Shown here: positions 27,098-35,500 of the stretch, piece after piece | Numbering within the stretch: the stretch's first letter is position 1 | Layout: every line of letters begins with the position of its first letter | From: Pseudocitrobacter cyperus | GTDB lineage: Bacteria; Pseudomonadota; Gammaproteobacteria; Enterobacterales; Enterobacteriaceae | Direction of reading: 5' to 3' | DNA length: 64,000 nucleotides | NCBI RefSeq assembly: GCF_039889165.1 | Contig: NZ_JAYMYY010000005.1 | Span: 62,001-126,000 of the forward strand | Program-made: the position numbers and the translations under genes | The notes under the pieces: model-generated | What the model saw: only the letters and a program-made list of their open reading frames with translations | What the model was told of the DNA's origin: nothing | Databases searched by the model: none

Positions 27098-27667
27098 TTA
27101 CTTAACAGCGATAAGCATATTGATAATTTCCTGATAGATTTTTTCTAATGCTTCGGGGGACACTTTTTGCGGTGTCAAACGACGATAAATGGAGCCTTCC
27201 ATCATCACCGCGATCACTTCCACACAGCAGCGCACACGTTCCGGGCTGAGGTGAGGGTGATCTTTTTGCAGATGGGCGCAGGCGTTATTGAACATGCGCT
27301 CATCGGCCTCTGCCAGCCAGGTGGCGACCTGTGGATTGCGCGTGGCTTCCGCCGACATCTCAAGCATTAAGGCATCGTCATCCTCGCTCAGGGTAAAGCG
27401 ACAGGCAAGCAGATGTGGCATCAGGTTTGTCTGGGTTTTGCCTTCCATCTCGGCGATGCGGTAGTCGATGATGCGGCGGATCATCTCTTCGATAATGGCG
27501 TCTTTATTCGCGAAGTAGCGGTAGATTTGCCCAACGCTGAGTTTCGCTTCCGCGGCGATTTGCGACATGCTGGCCGCGTGGAAGCCACTATTGCGAAAGC
27601 AGCGGCGTGCGGCGGCAATGATGTCGTCTTGTCGTGCTTTCTGTCTGGCTTCCAGTTTGCTGGTCAT
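27098..27667 (-). CDS. TetR-family regulator of the RND operon
   Basis: A 189-residue TetR/AcrR-type repressor. A helix-turn-helix lies in the first 60 residues (ASMSQIAAEAKLSVGQIYRYFANKDAI) and a helical ligand-binding domain follows. It lies directly upstream of eefABC on the same strand, so it most likely represses that operon and itself. A perfect 18-bp palindrome 25 bases upstream of its start is a plausible operator. Confidence 0.85.
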   Translation of the reverse strand: MTSKLEARQKARQDDIIAAARRCFRNSGFHAASMSQIAAEAKLSVGQIYRYFANKDAIIEEMIRRIIDYRIAEMEGKTQTNLMPHLLACRFTLSEDDDALMLEMSAEATRNPQVATWLAEADERMFNNACAHLQKDHPHLSPERVRCCVEVIAVMMEGSIYRRLTPQKVSPEALEKIYQEIINMLIAVK

Positions 27668-27691
27668 GCATTTCTCCGCGTTTTGAAACGG

Positions 27692-27709
27692 TGAGAACGA
27701 TCGTTCTCA
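27692..27709. promoter_or_regulatory. TetR-type operator palindrome
   Basis: TGAGAACGATCGTTCTCA is an 18-bp perfect palindrome just upstream of the TetR gene, and a second TTCTCA follows closely. The symmetry and size fit a TetR-family dimer site. Binding is inferred from position. Confidence 0.65.
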
Positions 27710-28150
27710 TTTTTTCTCATTATACGTCGATGATGACCAATAGAAAGTATTTTTTTGGCACTGTTTTTTTTCTTTCTGTTTCATACAGAAAATAATGGAG
27801 GGAAAAAGGAGATTCTGTGAAATTAACGAGGGTGAGAATAAAAATAATGGAGAAAAAATGGGTTATGTAATTAAAAAAGTTATTACGGATAAGGCTATAA
27901 ATAAGATGAGGGACGCGAATAACGCCTGCCTCGTTTTTAACAACGTTTCCTCTGGTTGCCGACAGAGCAAAGAATGATCTGTTTTCACTCCTCAATTTTT
28001 TGCACAACAAGAAGGTAATATCTGGCGTTTATGAACAAAAACGCAATAGTCTATTGCCGGAATGACCGTTTATCCCGCCTCCTGCCCGCCGTATTCTTGT
28101 CGCCATCGAGTTGCCGAACGCAACATTATGCCGAACACAGGATATCCATT
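27710..28150. other. AT-rich intergenic region between the regulator and the DUF1471 gene
   Basis: About 440 bases lie between divergent genes. The first 250 are AT-rich and hold only short frames without ribosome-binding sites. The last 120 lead into the DUF1471 gene and probably hold its promoter. No RNA gene or repeat is recognised. Confidence 0.4.
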
Positions 28151-28363
28151 ATGAAAACCCTCACTCAGATTGCTGCTGCTTCTCTTCTCTCCGTTATGGC
28201 TTTTGGCGCTTTTGCTCAGAGCGTGACGGCCACCGCTTCCACGCTCGATTCTGCCGAAGCGGCGATTGCGCAAAAAGCGAAAGAGATGAACGCCTCTGAA
28301 TACAAAATCACCAGCGCTCACATGGGCAACCGCGTCACCATGAGCGCTGAACTCTACAAATAA
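28151..28363 (+). CDS. DUF1471 (YdgH/BhsA/McbA-like) small periplasmic protein
   Basis: A 70-residue protein with a signal peptide (cleavage after AFGAFA). The mature domain is small and ends in ITSAHMGNRVTMSAELYK, the usual close of the DUF1471 fold. Family members respond to stress and affect biofilm and permeability. ATG 28151 is chosen; the frame from 28031 has no ribosome-binding site. It lies 69 bases before an Old Yellow Enzyme gene and may be co-transcribed with it. Confidence 0.82.
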   Translation: MKTLTQIAAASLLSVMAFGAFAQSVTATASTLDSAEAAIAQKAKEMNASEYKITSAHMGNRVTMSAELYK

Positions 28364-28432
28364 ATCTGCGGCGAGACGGTTTTCCAAAAAACATGAGAAC
28401 CGCCTGTTTCCTACCCTCTTCAGGAGATGATT

Positions 28433-29533
28433 ATGTTATTTGAAAACTACGCGCTGAATACCGTCGCGCTGAAAAATCGTATTGTGATGCCGCCGATGAC
28501 CCGCTCACGCGCCGGGGCGGGCGATGTCGCCACCGATATGATGGCGGAATATTACGCACAACGCGCCAGTGCCGGGCTGATTATCAGCGAAGGCACGCAG
28601 ATCAGCCAGCAGGGTCAGGGCTACGCCTGGACGCCCGGGATGTATACCGAATCACAAATTGCTGGCTGGAAGAAAGTCACCGATGCCGTTCATCAGGCGG
28701 GCGGGAAAATCTTTGCTCAGTTGTGGCACGTCGGGCGCGTTTCGCACACCGTGCTTCAACCAGGCAATGCCGCACCGGTTTCCTCTTCTGCGATTCAGGC
28801 CGAAGGCGTGAAAGTGTTTGTCGATGTGAAAGGCTGCGGCCCGGAAAGCGGCGTCGGTGAGATGCTGCAACACGCCATGCCGCGGGCGCTGACTCTCGAA
28901 GAGATCCCCGGCATCGTAAATGACTACGCTCAGGCCGCGCGCAACGCCATCGCCGCGGGTTTTGATGGTATCGAACTGCACGGGGCGAACGGGTATTTGA
29001 TCAATCAGTTTATTGATTCTCAGGCCAACCTGCGCGACGACGAATACGGCGGCTCGCTTCAAAATCGCCTGCGCTTTATGAAAGAGGTGGTGACTGCTGT
29101 TTCTGACGCCATTGGTAAAGATCGCGTCGGTATTCGCCTGGCGCCGCTGACCACCCTGATGGGCTCGCGTGACGATACGCCGGAAGCGACGTATCTGGCG
29201 GCGGCCAGTGTGCTGAACGCTTTGGGTATTGCGTACATTCACATTGCAGAAGCGGACTGGGAAGATGCGCCAGTGATGCCCGCTGCGTTTAAAGAAGCGC
29301 TGCGTTTGATTTTCCGCGGTACGTTGATTTACTCCGGTAAATACAACAAAGCGCGCGCGGAAGAGGCGCTGAGTAAGGGGTGGGCGGATCTGATTGGCTT
29401 TGGTCGTCCGTTTATCGCTAATCCGGATCTTCCATATCGTTTGCAGAACGATTTACCCCTGAACCAGCCGGTGAAAGAGCAGTTCTTCGGAGGGGGTAAA
29501 GCGGGATACATCGACTATCCACGGGCGAAATAA
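28433..29533 (+). CDS. Old Yellow Enzyme-family alkene reductase (NemA-like)
   Basis: An FMN-dependent NAD(P)H oxidoreductase of 366 residues with a TIM-barrel fold. It carries the FMN-site motif VMPPMTRSRA near residue 20, the substrate-binding H-x-x-N pair in ELHGANGYLINQF, and RPFIANPDL near the C-terminus. Such enzymes reduce activated alkenes, N-ethylmaleimide and nitro compounds. AGGAG at 28422-28426 favours the second ATG (28433) over 28427. It is not at the E. coli nemRA-gloA locus and no nemR is here, so it is probably a paralogue. Confidence 0.88.
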   Translation: MLFENYALNTVALKNRIVMPPMTRSRAGAGDVATDMMAEYYAQRASAGLIISEGTQISQQGQGYAWTPGMYTESQIAGWKKVTDAVHQAGGKIFAQLWHVGRVSHTVLQPGNAAPVSSSAIQAEGVKVFVDVKGCGPESGVGEMLQHAMPRALTLEEIPGIVNDYAQAARNAIAAGFDGIELHGANGYLINQFIDSQANLRDDEYGGSLQNRLRFMKEVVTAVSDAIGKDRVGIRLAPLTTLMGSRDDTPEATYLAAASVLNALGIAYIHIAEADWEDAPVMPAAFKEALRLIFRGTLIYSGKYNKARAEEALSKGWADLIGFGRPFIANPDLPYRLQNDLPLNQPVKEQFFGGGKAGYIDYPRAK

Positions 29534-29536
29534 CGC

Positions 29537-29570
29537 CGGTTGCCGGGTCACGCAAGGCGTGCGCCCGGCA
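29537..29570. repeat. REP-like palindrome after the alkene reductase gene
   Basis: TTGCCGGGTCACGC and GCGTGCGCCCGGCAA form an imperfect GC-rich hairpin in the gap between convergent genes, as REP or terminator elements do. Confidence 0.55.
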
Positions 29571-29577
29571 ATACTCA

Positions 29578-29697
29578 TTACCAGAACTTAACCGCCAGGC
29601 TGAGAATAAAGACAAAGCCAACCACGGCAACCGCCCAGCAAAACGCCAACATATGGGCTTCGTGTTTTTGTTGTTTTAATACTGCTTCGTTTTCCAT
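29578..29697 (-). CDS. Small membrane protein (39 residues) downstream of the cyclopropane synthase gene
   Basis: This short frame begins with ATG at 29697 after AAGGAAA and encodes a charged N-terminus (MENEAVLKQQKHEAHM) followed by one transmembrane helix and a Lys-Phe-Trp end. It starts 47 bases after the stop of the cyclopropane synthase gene on the same strand, so the two are probably co-transcribed. I do not recognise the family. Charged residues followed by one clean helix, with a ribosome-binding site, make it a likely real single-pass protein. Confidence 0.65.
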   Translation of the reverse strand: MENEAVLKQQKHEAHMLAFCWAVAVVGFVFILSLAVKFW

Positions 29698-29743
29698 GTT
29701 TCTTTTCCTTGCTCACATCGTGTAGGGGCAGAGGCGCCCCATA

Positions 29744-30886
29744 TTACCGTGGGACGTTAATCCCACCCGGTACTCCGTGCGTCAGAACCACCTGCCAGAG
29801 CTGAATATTTCTGGCTCTGAAAGCACCGGCGCAGGCTTTCAGATAGTAGGTGAACATCCGTTTAAAACGCGGTGAATAGGCATTTTCCAACTGGCCCCAG
29901 GCATCCTGGAATCGCTGCTCCCAGGCCATCAGGGTTTTATCGTAGTCAGAGCCAAAATTGTGCAGGTCTTCAATCACAAAGAAGGGTTCGCAGGCCGATG
30001 AGAGTTGTGAAACCGACGGCAGACACCCGTTGGGGAAGATGTACTTATCGATCCACGGGTCGACGTTCAGATCGCTTTGATTGGAACCGATGGTGTGCAG
30101 CAGGAAAATGCCATCTTCTGCCAGATTCTTATTGGCAACGGTAAAGTACGTTTTGTAGTTTTTCGGCCCGACGTGCTCAAACATTCCGACCGAGACGATG
30201 CGGTCGAATTTGCTGTCGAGGTCGCGATAATCCTGCAACAGGATCTCCACATCCAGCCCTTCGCAGCGCTGCTGGGCGAGCTTTTGCTGTTCGGCGGAGA
30301 TGGTGACGCCCGTCACCTTCACTCCGTAGGTTTCTGCGGCATACGCCGCCAGGCCGCCCCAGCCGCAGCCGATATCCAGCAGCGTCATCCCTTTTTCCAG
30401 TTTGAGTTTGCGGCAGATAAGTTCGAGCTTGTCCTGCTGTGCTTCAATAAGGTTGCTGGCTTCCCGCCAGTAGCCGCAGGAGTATTGCATGTAGGGGTCG
30501 AGCATCAGGGTGAAAAGGTCGTTGCCGAGGTCGTAATGTTCTTTCCCGACAATCCACGCGCGCTTTTTCGATTGCAGGTTGATGATCTTAGCGCTCACCA
30601 CGTGCATCAAATCTTTCAGGTTATGCTTAATCTGCGATTCAATATCGATTTTCAGCAGGCGGGAGATGAACTCGTCGAGCTGTTCACACTCCCACCAGCC
30701 ATCCATATAGCTCTCTCCCAGGCCAAGAGAACCTTGCTGAAGAACGCGCTTGTAGAACTGTTTGTTTTTGACCTGAATGTCGAAGGGCCGTTTGCCATTG
30801 ATTTCAATATCTGCGCGTTGCAGTAAATCACGGCAGATGCGATACCACTGATTGCCGCCGTCCGGCATGATGAGTTTTTTGTTCAT
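29744..30886 (-). CDS. Cyclopropane-fatty-acyl-phospholipid synthase paralogue
   Basis: A 380-residue enzyme (E. coli Cfa 382) that would transfer a methylene from S-adenosylmethionine to unsaturated acyl chains of membrane lipids. It has the SAM motif LLDIGCGWGG (about residue 172), MFEHVGPKNY, and LLHTIGS with the bicarbonate-site histidine. Cys in MQYSCGYW matches Cys139 of Cfa. The sequence has clearly diverged from E. coli Cfa and the gene is not in the ydhC-ribC context of the housekeeping cfa, so it looks like a second, acquired copy. Confidence 0.88.
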   Translation of the reverse strand: MNKKLIMPDGGNQWYRICRDLLQRADIEINGKRPFDIQVKNKQFYKRVLQQGSLGLGESYMDGWWECEQLDEFISRLLKIDIESQIKHNLKDLMHVVSAKIINLQSKKRAWIVGKEHYDLGNDLFTLMLDPYMQYSCGYWREASNLIEAQQDKLELICRKLKLEKGMTLLDIGCGWGGLAAYAAETYGVKVTGVTISAEQQKLAQQRCEGLDVEILLQDYRDLDSKFDRIVSVGMFEHVGPKNYKTYFTVANKNLAEDGIFLLHTIGSNQSDLNVDPWIDKYIFPNGCLPSVSQLSSACEPFFVIEDLHNFGSDYDKTLMAWEQRFQDAWGQLENAYSPRFKRMFTYYLKACAGAFRARNIQLWQVVLTHGVPGGINVPR

Positions 30887-31021
30887 ATTTATTGCGCCTG
30901 AGCGAGAATCTATTTGTCATACAAATGTGCTAAGGGCAGGTTATACCTATGATGAATATTCGTAAAGTGAATCTCATCAATGGAAGAGATGCAGAAATAG
31001 AATAGGGGAGGGAACACGCTG

Positions 31022-31062
31022 ATGCCCCCACCCCAGCCCTCTCCCACAGGGAGAGGGGGGAG
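31022..31062. repeat. Third copy of the C-rich palindromic element
   Basis: TGCCCCCACCCCAGCCCTCTCCC followed by GGGAGAGGGGGG repeats the motif found at 21274-21380. It lies just past the stop of the OprD-type porin gene. Confidence 0.65.
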
Positions 31063-31071
31063 AAGCGGGAT

Positions 31072-32388
31072 TCAGAAGTCGTACTGTAGCGTCAAACGGT
31101 TCTGCCAGAAGTCTTTCTCGTACAACGGCGACGTCTGCACGCCAACGAAATCGCTCAGGCTCAGGCCTTTCAGCGCGCCCTGGAAGTTCCAGATAAAGTA
31201 CACCAGGTACTCTGACTGACGCAGGCTACCGCTGTTGACCGTCGGCGTCAGATCCATCCACGAATAGCGCGCGCCCAGCGTCAGGTTCTCGTTGGCGTTC
31301 CAGTTCAGGTTAGTGGCATACGCATCGCCGCTGCCCAGATCCTGCGTACTGGTGAAGTACGGTTGTGCGAAGTAGGGGCCGGATGAGCTGTTATGAGCAT
31401 ATGGCGTTACCAGCGAACCGTAGCCGTAGCTGTTACCGCTGGAGGCAATGTGATCATAACCCGCAGCCCAGGAGAGTGCCGGCGTCAGGTTGAGTGACAG
31501 TTGCGCACCGTAAGAACGGTTATCCACTTCGCCCGCCAGTGCTTTGCCCTCGCTGGTACCGCGAATATATTGCAGCGCCACATCCGGTGTGAATAACGCC
31601 TGCTGCCATTGCAGATGCCCTTCGGTGTAGAAGATGTTGGAGAAATCCGCGTAGCTTTCGTACCACATCTGCCCGGTCAGCTTTTTATCATCCCACATCA
31701 TGTGGCGACCCGCGCCAACGGCCCACATACCATCGGTCTCTTCAGTGACTTCGGTATACGCGGTGGTGCGTTTCACCTGATCGCTGCCCCAGCCTTTATA
31801 ACGCCAGATTTTGGTTGCGCGCAGGAAATCGTCGCCGCTGCCATATTGCATATCCAGCGCCTGATAAAGGATAGGGGTGATACGCCAGTCGTAGTCGCCA
31901 ACAAACGGCAGATCCAGACGCTGATTCCCGCCGGTGATGCGGAAATCACCATAGCGCCAGTTGAGGTACGCTTCGCCAATATTGGTTTGATTATCGCCGA
32001 TGTCGCTTATCACGCGCTCTTCCGGCGGATGGTTGATCCCACGCAGGAACAGCCCGCTGACGCCGACGTTCAGGCCATACATCGGCGCGGTTTCATACTT
32101 CAGGAAACCGCCATAGCTGATGGTGTCCTGGTTAAAGCCTTTGGCGAAATAGGCGTTATGGGTGGTGTAGTAGAGGGAACGAACGCTACCGCTCACTTTA
32201 CCGCAACTGAATACGTCGCCCAGGCTGCTGACGTTGCCATCAGCGTCGAAACATTCGCTGTCGGACTTAAAAGAGAGAGCCGCTTCCGCGCTGGCAGGGA
32301 GCGCCAGTGCCGCAAGCGCGGCCAGGGCGGTGAGACCACCGGCTAATCGTGATGGTTTTACTGCACCTGCTGCCCGACACATCTTCAT
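31072..32388 (-). CDS. OprD-family outer-membrane porin
   Basis: A 438-residue protein. It has a long signal sequence ending in ASAEA, then a beta-barrel pattern of alternating hydrophobic residues and a terminal phenylalanine (LTLQYDF), the outer-membrane insertion signal. It resembles the OprD family, which includes the chitoporin ChiP of enterics and substrate-specific porins of Pseudomonas. ATG 32388 is chosen because CAGGG lies before it; the frame upstream to 32475 reads as non-signal sequence. The substrate is unknown and no catabolic genes are adjacent. Confidence 0.78.
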   Translation of the reverse strand: MKMCRAAGAVKPSRLAGGLTALAALAALALPASAEAALSFKSDSECFDADGNVSSLGDVFSCGKVSGSVRSLYYTTHNAYFAKGFNQDTISYGGFLKYETAPMYGLNVGVSGLFLRGINHPPEERVISDIGDNQTNIGEAYLNWRYGDFRITGGNQRLDLPFVGDYDWRITPILYQALDMQYGSGDDFLRATKIWRYKGWGSDQVKRTTAYTEVTEETDGMWAVGAGRHMMWDDKKLTGQMWYESYADFSNIFYTEGHLQWQQALFTPDVALQYIRGTSEGKALAGEVDNRSYGAQLSLNLTPALSWAAGYDHIASSGNSYGYGSLVTPYAHNSSSGPYFAQPYFTSTQDLGSGDAYATNLNWNANENLTLGARYSWMDLTPTVNSGSLRQSEYLVYFIWNFQGALKGLSLSDFVGVQTSPLYEKDFWQNRLTLQYDF

Positions 32389-32711
32389 GCAAATACCCTG
32401 TAAAAAGAGATAAAAAAGGAAAAAAGTGTGCGAGCGCACGCGGGCGGTTTCGCACAGGGCTGCGATTATCATCATCGAAAGGGGGGTGATCCAGTGCTAA
32501 ACGCAAACGTTTGCTTTTATTCTGTGGAGATAGATTCTGAATTAATGATTAATATTGAATTAATCATGATGCTAATGATTTAAAACTGGTGGATGGCACT
32601 ACATATTGAGTGGGTGAATGAAATATAGTGCTTATTTTACCGCGCGGTCTAAACCGCACTGTTCGACTATTTTTCACTCTTTCCCCGCGCCTTTGGCGCG
32701 GGAATCGATCA
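32389..32711. other. Intergenic region between two porin genes
   Basis: The half next to the OprD-type gene is AT-rich and includes CAAACGTTTGC at 32504-32514, a palindrome that could bind a LacI/GalR-type repressor. A CCCGCGCC/GGCGCGGG hairpin at 32684-32702 lies just past the stop of the other porin gene. No coding frame is supported. Confidence 0.4.
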
Positions 32712-33908
32712 TCAAAAATAGTAGCCGATATTTACGTTGGTACGGAAATACCATTTGCCGCTGCCTTCTGACTGCGTGCTTGTCCACCCCGTCGAATTGA
32801 GCGCTCCCCCCCAGGGATTGACGTTTTTCGCCCAACTGAAATCGACCCAGAACATCACCGGAAGGGCAAAGACCTGCACCCCGACGGTGTTCATTTGGGA
32901 ATCGCTCCAGTCGCTTTTGTCTTTCCACAACACGCTGTAATCATTATAGAAGCGCAGTTTCGACACGCCGCCCCATTTCACGTCCACGTCGCGGGCGACG
33001 TTGAGCGAAGCAGTGGTCGCTTTCGCCGGGATAAGATAGGCCGGCGTCAGGCCGTTGCCGCCCATCAAAATAGTATCGTCGCTGACGCCCGGTGGATTTT
33101 TAGGATCGTACTGATAACGAATCACCTGCGAGGAGAGCTGCCACGGCCCGTTGTGCAGCGTCCCGTGAAGGCCGGCTGCCCAGAAAGTACCATCGTCATC
33201 GGTTTCCCGGTTATGCAGACGCGCCAGCGCCAGCGAGCCGCCCAGTTCATTGTTCCAGCCGCCGCCCCTGAACTCTCTGGCCAGCCGCACGTTCACCTGA
33301 TCGCGTTTCTCATTGCGCTGCTGATGCTGGCTGGGGTAAATCGTGTTTTTCAAACGATCGTAATCACCGACATCTGGTGCATAACGCAGGTTCTCCGGCT
33401 CCATCCACGGGAAGTACGCCACATCCAGCGACCAGTTATTATCGTGATACTGGTAATTAATTCCGCTACCGGCATTAACGCCAAAACCTAAATAAAACGG
33501 AATACCGTATGACCAGCCAAATTGTGGGTAAGGCTCAAGGCCAAACGGTTTTCCGGGAATACCGAGCTGAACACTATTATTTTCATCTAAATGATAGCCT
33601 ACATAGGCGCGGTCAATTGCATACTTGTGATGATCCTGAAACCAGAATCCGGCATCAAAGAAATAATTATTATAAAAACCACTGCTGTCGATGCGGAATG
33701 TATCAAAACGCAAATGCGGTGGATCGCGATAATTGCTGCCTTTCCAGTCTTCATAGCGATAATTGGCCCGTAATGCGCCGCCGATATCCAGTCCGGCGCT
33801 GTTATCCGCACTGCGCCAGCCTATATGTGGGAATGGCTTACCGCCCTCGGCCAGTGCTGGCGCGGCAGTGCATGCGCTTAACAACAGCGCGAGAAATTGT
33901 TTACGCAT
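32712..33908 (-). CDS. Outer-membrane beta-barrel porin, type unclear
   Basis: A 398-residue protein with a signal peptide (cleavage after APALA) and a beta-barrel ending in the phenylalanine signature (NIGYYF). Aromatic girdles and repeats of R-x-D-x-F-type strands suggest a carbohydrate-selective or phosphate-selective porin. I cannot place it in a named family. It is transcribed in the same direction as the OprD-type gene, 323 bases upstream of it, so they may be regulated separately. Confidence 0.72.
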   Translation of the reverse strand: MRKQFLALLLSACTAAPALAEGGKPFPHIGWRSADNSAGLDIGGALRANYRYEDWKGSNYRDPPHLRFDTFRIDSSGFYNNYFFDAGFWFQDHHKYAIDRAYVGYHLDENNSVQLGIPGKPFGLEPYPQFGWSYGIPFYLGFGVNAGSGINYQYHDNNWSLDVAYFPWMEPENLRYAPDVGDYDRLKNTIYPSQHQQRNEKRDQVNVRLAREFRGGGWNNELGGSLALARLHNRETDDDGTFWAAGLHGTLHNGPWQLSSQVIRYQYDPKNPPGVSDDTILMGGNGLTPAYLIPAKATTASLNVARDVDVKWGGVSKLRFYNDYSVLWKDKSDWSDSQMNTVGVQVFALPVMFWVDFSWAKNVNPWGGALNSTGWTSTQSEGSGKWYFRTNVNIGYYF

Positions 33909-34195
33909 AGCTCACCTTTGATTCCTCTACCAATAAGTAATAACCCACCATCGGCGATAAAAATCGACGTTATTTACCGGTTTTGTTTCAGGGGTGAAAC
34001 AAATATTTTTAATGAGGCGCTATTTTTCTTTTTGTCTCAAATATGAAACTCTGTTTATTATTTGATATATGGAAAGTCGCATGCAAAAGAGAAGGCGTCA
34101 AGACATAAACTTTGAGCCATAACGCAATATTATTAAACGACGGGAAAACTATTGATATTTGCGAGGTGAAAGCAAAAATATTCTCAAATATGAAA
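33909..34195. other. AT-rich intergenic region upstream of the second porin
   Basis: It holds two similar CAAATATGAAAC-type stretches (34036-34047 on the plus strand and again near 34185-34196) and the presumed promoter of the porin gene. The repeated 12-mer could be an operator pair. No gene is supported. Confidence 0.35.
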
Positions 34196-34220
34196 CAAAA
34201 AGCCAGCCGTAATGGCTGGC
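34196..34220 (-). terminator. Terminator of the lipoprotein gene
   Basis: GCCAGCC / GGCTGGC forms a 7-bp stem. On the minus strand it is followed by TTTTTG, just past the lipoprotein stop. Confidence 0.8.
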
Positions 34221-34226
34221 GATATA

Positions 34227-34664
34227 TCAGGAACACATGTAATTAAACGGCCCGCGTGGACAGTGGCGCAGGATGGGCTGAATGCGATCCTCTTTGAAGG
34301 TGTACATCCCGCCGTTGAAGGGGTCGACAATAAACCAGCCCGGTACGCCGAGCAGGATCAGGTTGCCGAAGGTGTACCAATAGCTAAAACGGTAGGTGAG
34401 CGGCATTCTTTCAGCATAGTAGCCGGGTTGCTTTAGCGTCAGGGTATAGCTGCGCTTGCCAAAATAACTGCCATCCGCTTTTTTCAGCACCACGGCCTGC
34501 GGTGTGACACCTGATGCCACTACCTGCCCGTTGTTATCGACAATGGCGAAAAAAGCGTTATCGGGAGTGCTGTTGATGTAAACCGTCTCCTCGCCGCTGC
34601 CAAAAATTGTCGCGCAGCCGGTAAGAAAAAATGGCAGTAACAGCACGGTAAGTAACTTTTTCAT
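34227..34664 (-). CDS. Putative lipoprotein with PEGA-like domain
   Basis: A 145-residue protein with a lipobox LTGC (Cys17). The mature part has a beta-rich domain whose ending (KRSYTLTLKQPGYYAERMPLTY) resembles PEGA repeats, followed by a hydrophobic segment (LILLGVPGWFIVDP) and two C-terminal cysteines. Similar small lipoproteins occur in enterics but the role is unknown. It is the last host gene before the selC island. Confidence 0.72.
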   Translation of the reverse strand: MKKLLTVLLLPFFLTGCATIFGSGEETVYINSTPDNAFFAIVDNNGQVVASGVTPQAVVLKKADGSYFGKRSYTLTLKQPGYYAERMPLTYRFSYWYTFGNLILLGVPGWFIVDPFNGGMYTFKEDRIQPILRHCPRGPFNYMCS

Positions 34665-34757
34665 CGGACGCTCCCTCTCGTATAGCGGTATAAAGCGGCA
34701 CGCGGGGAGGGGAACTTAAGGGAGCACAATGCGCAGGCGTTCGGGAACGGCTATTTT

Positions 34758-34777
34758 GGCGGAGATCACAGGAGTCG
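34758..34777. repeat. Distal attachment repeat (att) of the selC island
   Basis: GGCGGAGATCACAGGAGTCG repeats the 3' end of the tRNA-Sec gene at 49534-49554 (GGCGGAAGATCACAGGAGTCG). A 14-base stretch (34764-34777) is identical and the copy lacks one A just before it. It marks the far end of an element inserted at selC. Confidence 0.85.
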
Positions 34778-34955
34778 TATTTGATGATTAAATCATTGAT
34801 TTTAAATGTGTAACTTCTGTTTGATAAATGAGTAACCCCCATAAGCACCCCCAAATGGTTTTGCTTGGTGGGTAACGGTGCAAAAATGTTCTTTCTTATC
34901 AAGCCATGATGCTTACTCATGAAGGTAGCATTTTCATACTGTCTTTGAAAGGTGT

Positions 34956-35429
34956 CTACAACCAGCCCTGTTCAGCAAATGACAAAACCTCACCGTTACC
35001 AATAATGAAATGATCCAGCACCCGAACCTCTATCAGGTCCAGCGCATTCACGATCCGCGACGTAATCCTTTTATCCGCCTCGCTGGCATCCGTAATCCCT
35101 GACGGGTGGTTATGGGCGATGATCACCGCAGCTGCGTTGTGGCGGAGTGCAGATTTTACAATTTCGCGAGGATGGATTTCGGTATGGCTAATCGTGCCCA
35201 GGAATAAAGTTTCATGCTCCAGCAGGCGATGCTGGTTATCGAGATAGAGCACAACGAAGACCTCGCGCTCCTGTCGCGCCAGATACAGCTGTAGCCAGCT
35301 TTTCGTGCAACTTGCAGAAAGGAACTGTTCTGATGGCTGGTGCTGGTATTTCTCCAGCAATCGCATCGCACGGCGGATGATACGTTGCTCATTCACCGGA
35401 AAGACCGATGATAAAATCAATTCAGACAT
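34956..35429 (-). CDS. RadC-family JAB-domain protein
   Basis: A 157-residue protein of the short RadC type (YeeS/YkfG/YfjY class). It carries the JAMM metal motif H-N-H-P-S-G (His106, His108, Ser110) with Asp119. Despite the name a role in DNA repair is not established; such genes mark integrative islands. Start after AAGGAGCC. It is the last gene of the left module and lacks the CbeA-CbtA toxin pair that often follows. Confidence 0.9.
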   Translation of the reverse strand: MSELILSSVFPVNEQRIIRRAMRLLEKYQHQPSEQFLSASCTKSWLQLYLARQEREVFVVLYLDNQHRLLEHETLFLGTISHTEIHPREIVKSALRHNAAAVIIAHNHPSGITDASEADKRITSRIVNALDLIEVRVLDHFIIGNGEVLSFAEQGWL

Positions 35430-35500
35430 GGTGGCTCCTTAAAAGAAAAAAGCCCCGTAACAATGGGCTACAGGGCTATAAACAGAGACGAGTATGTGGT

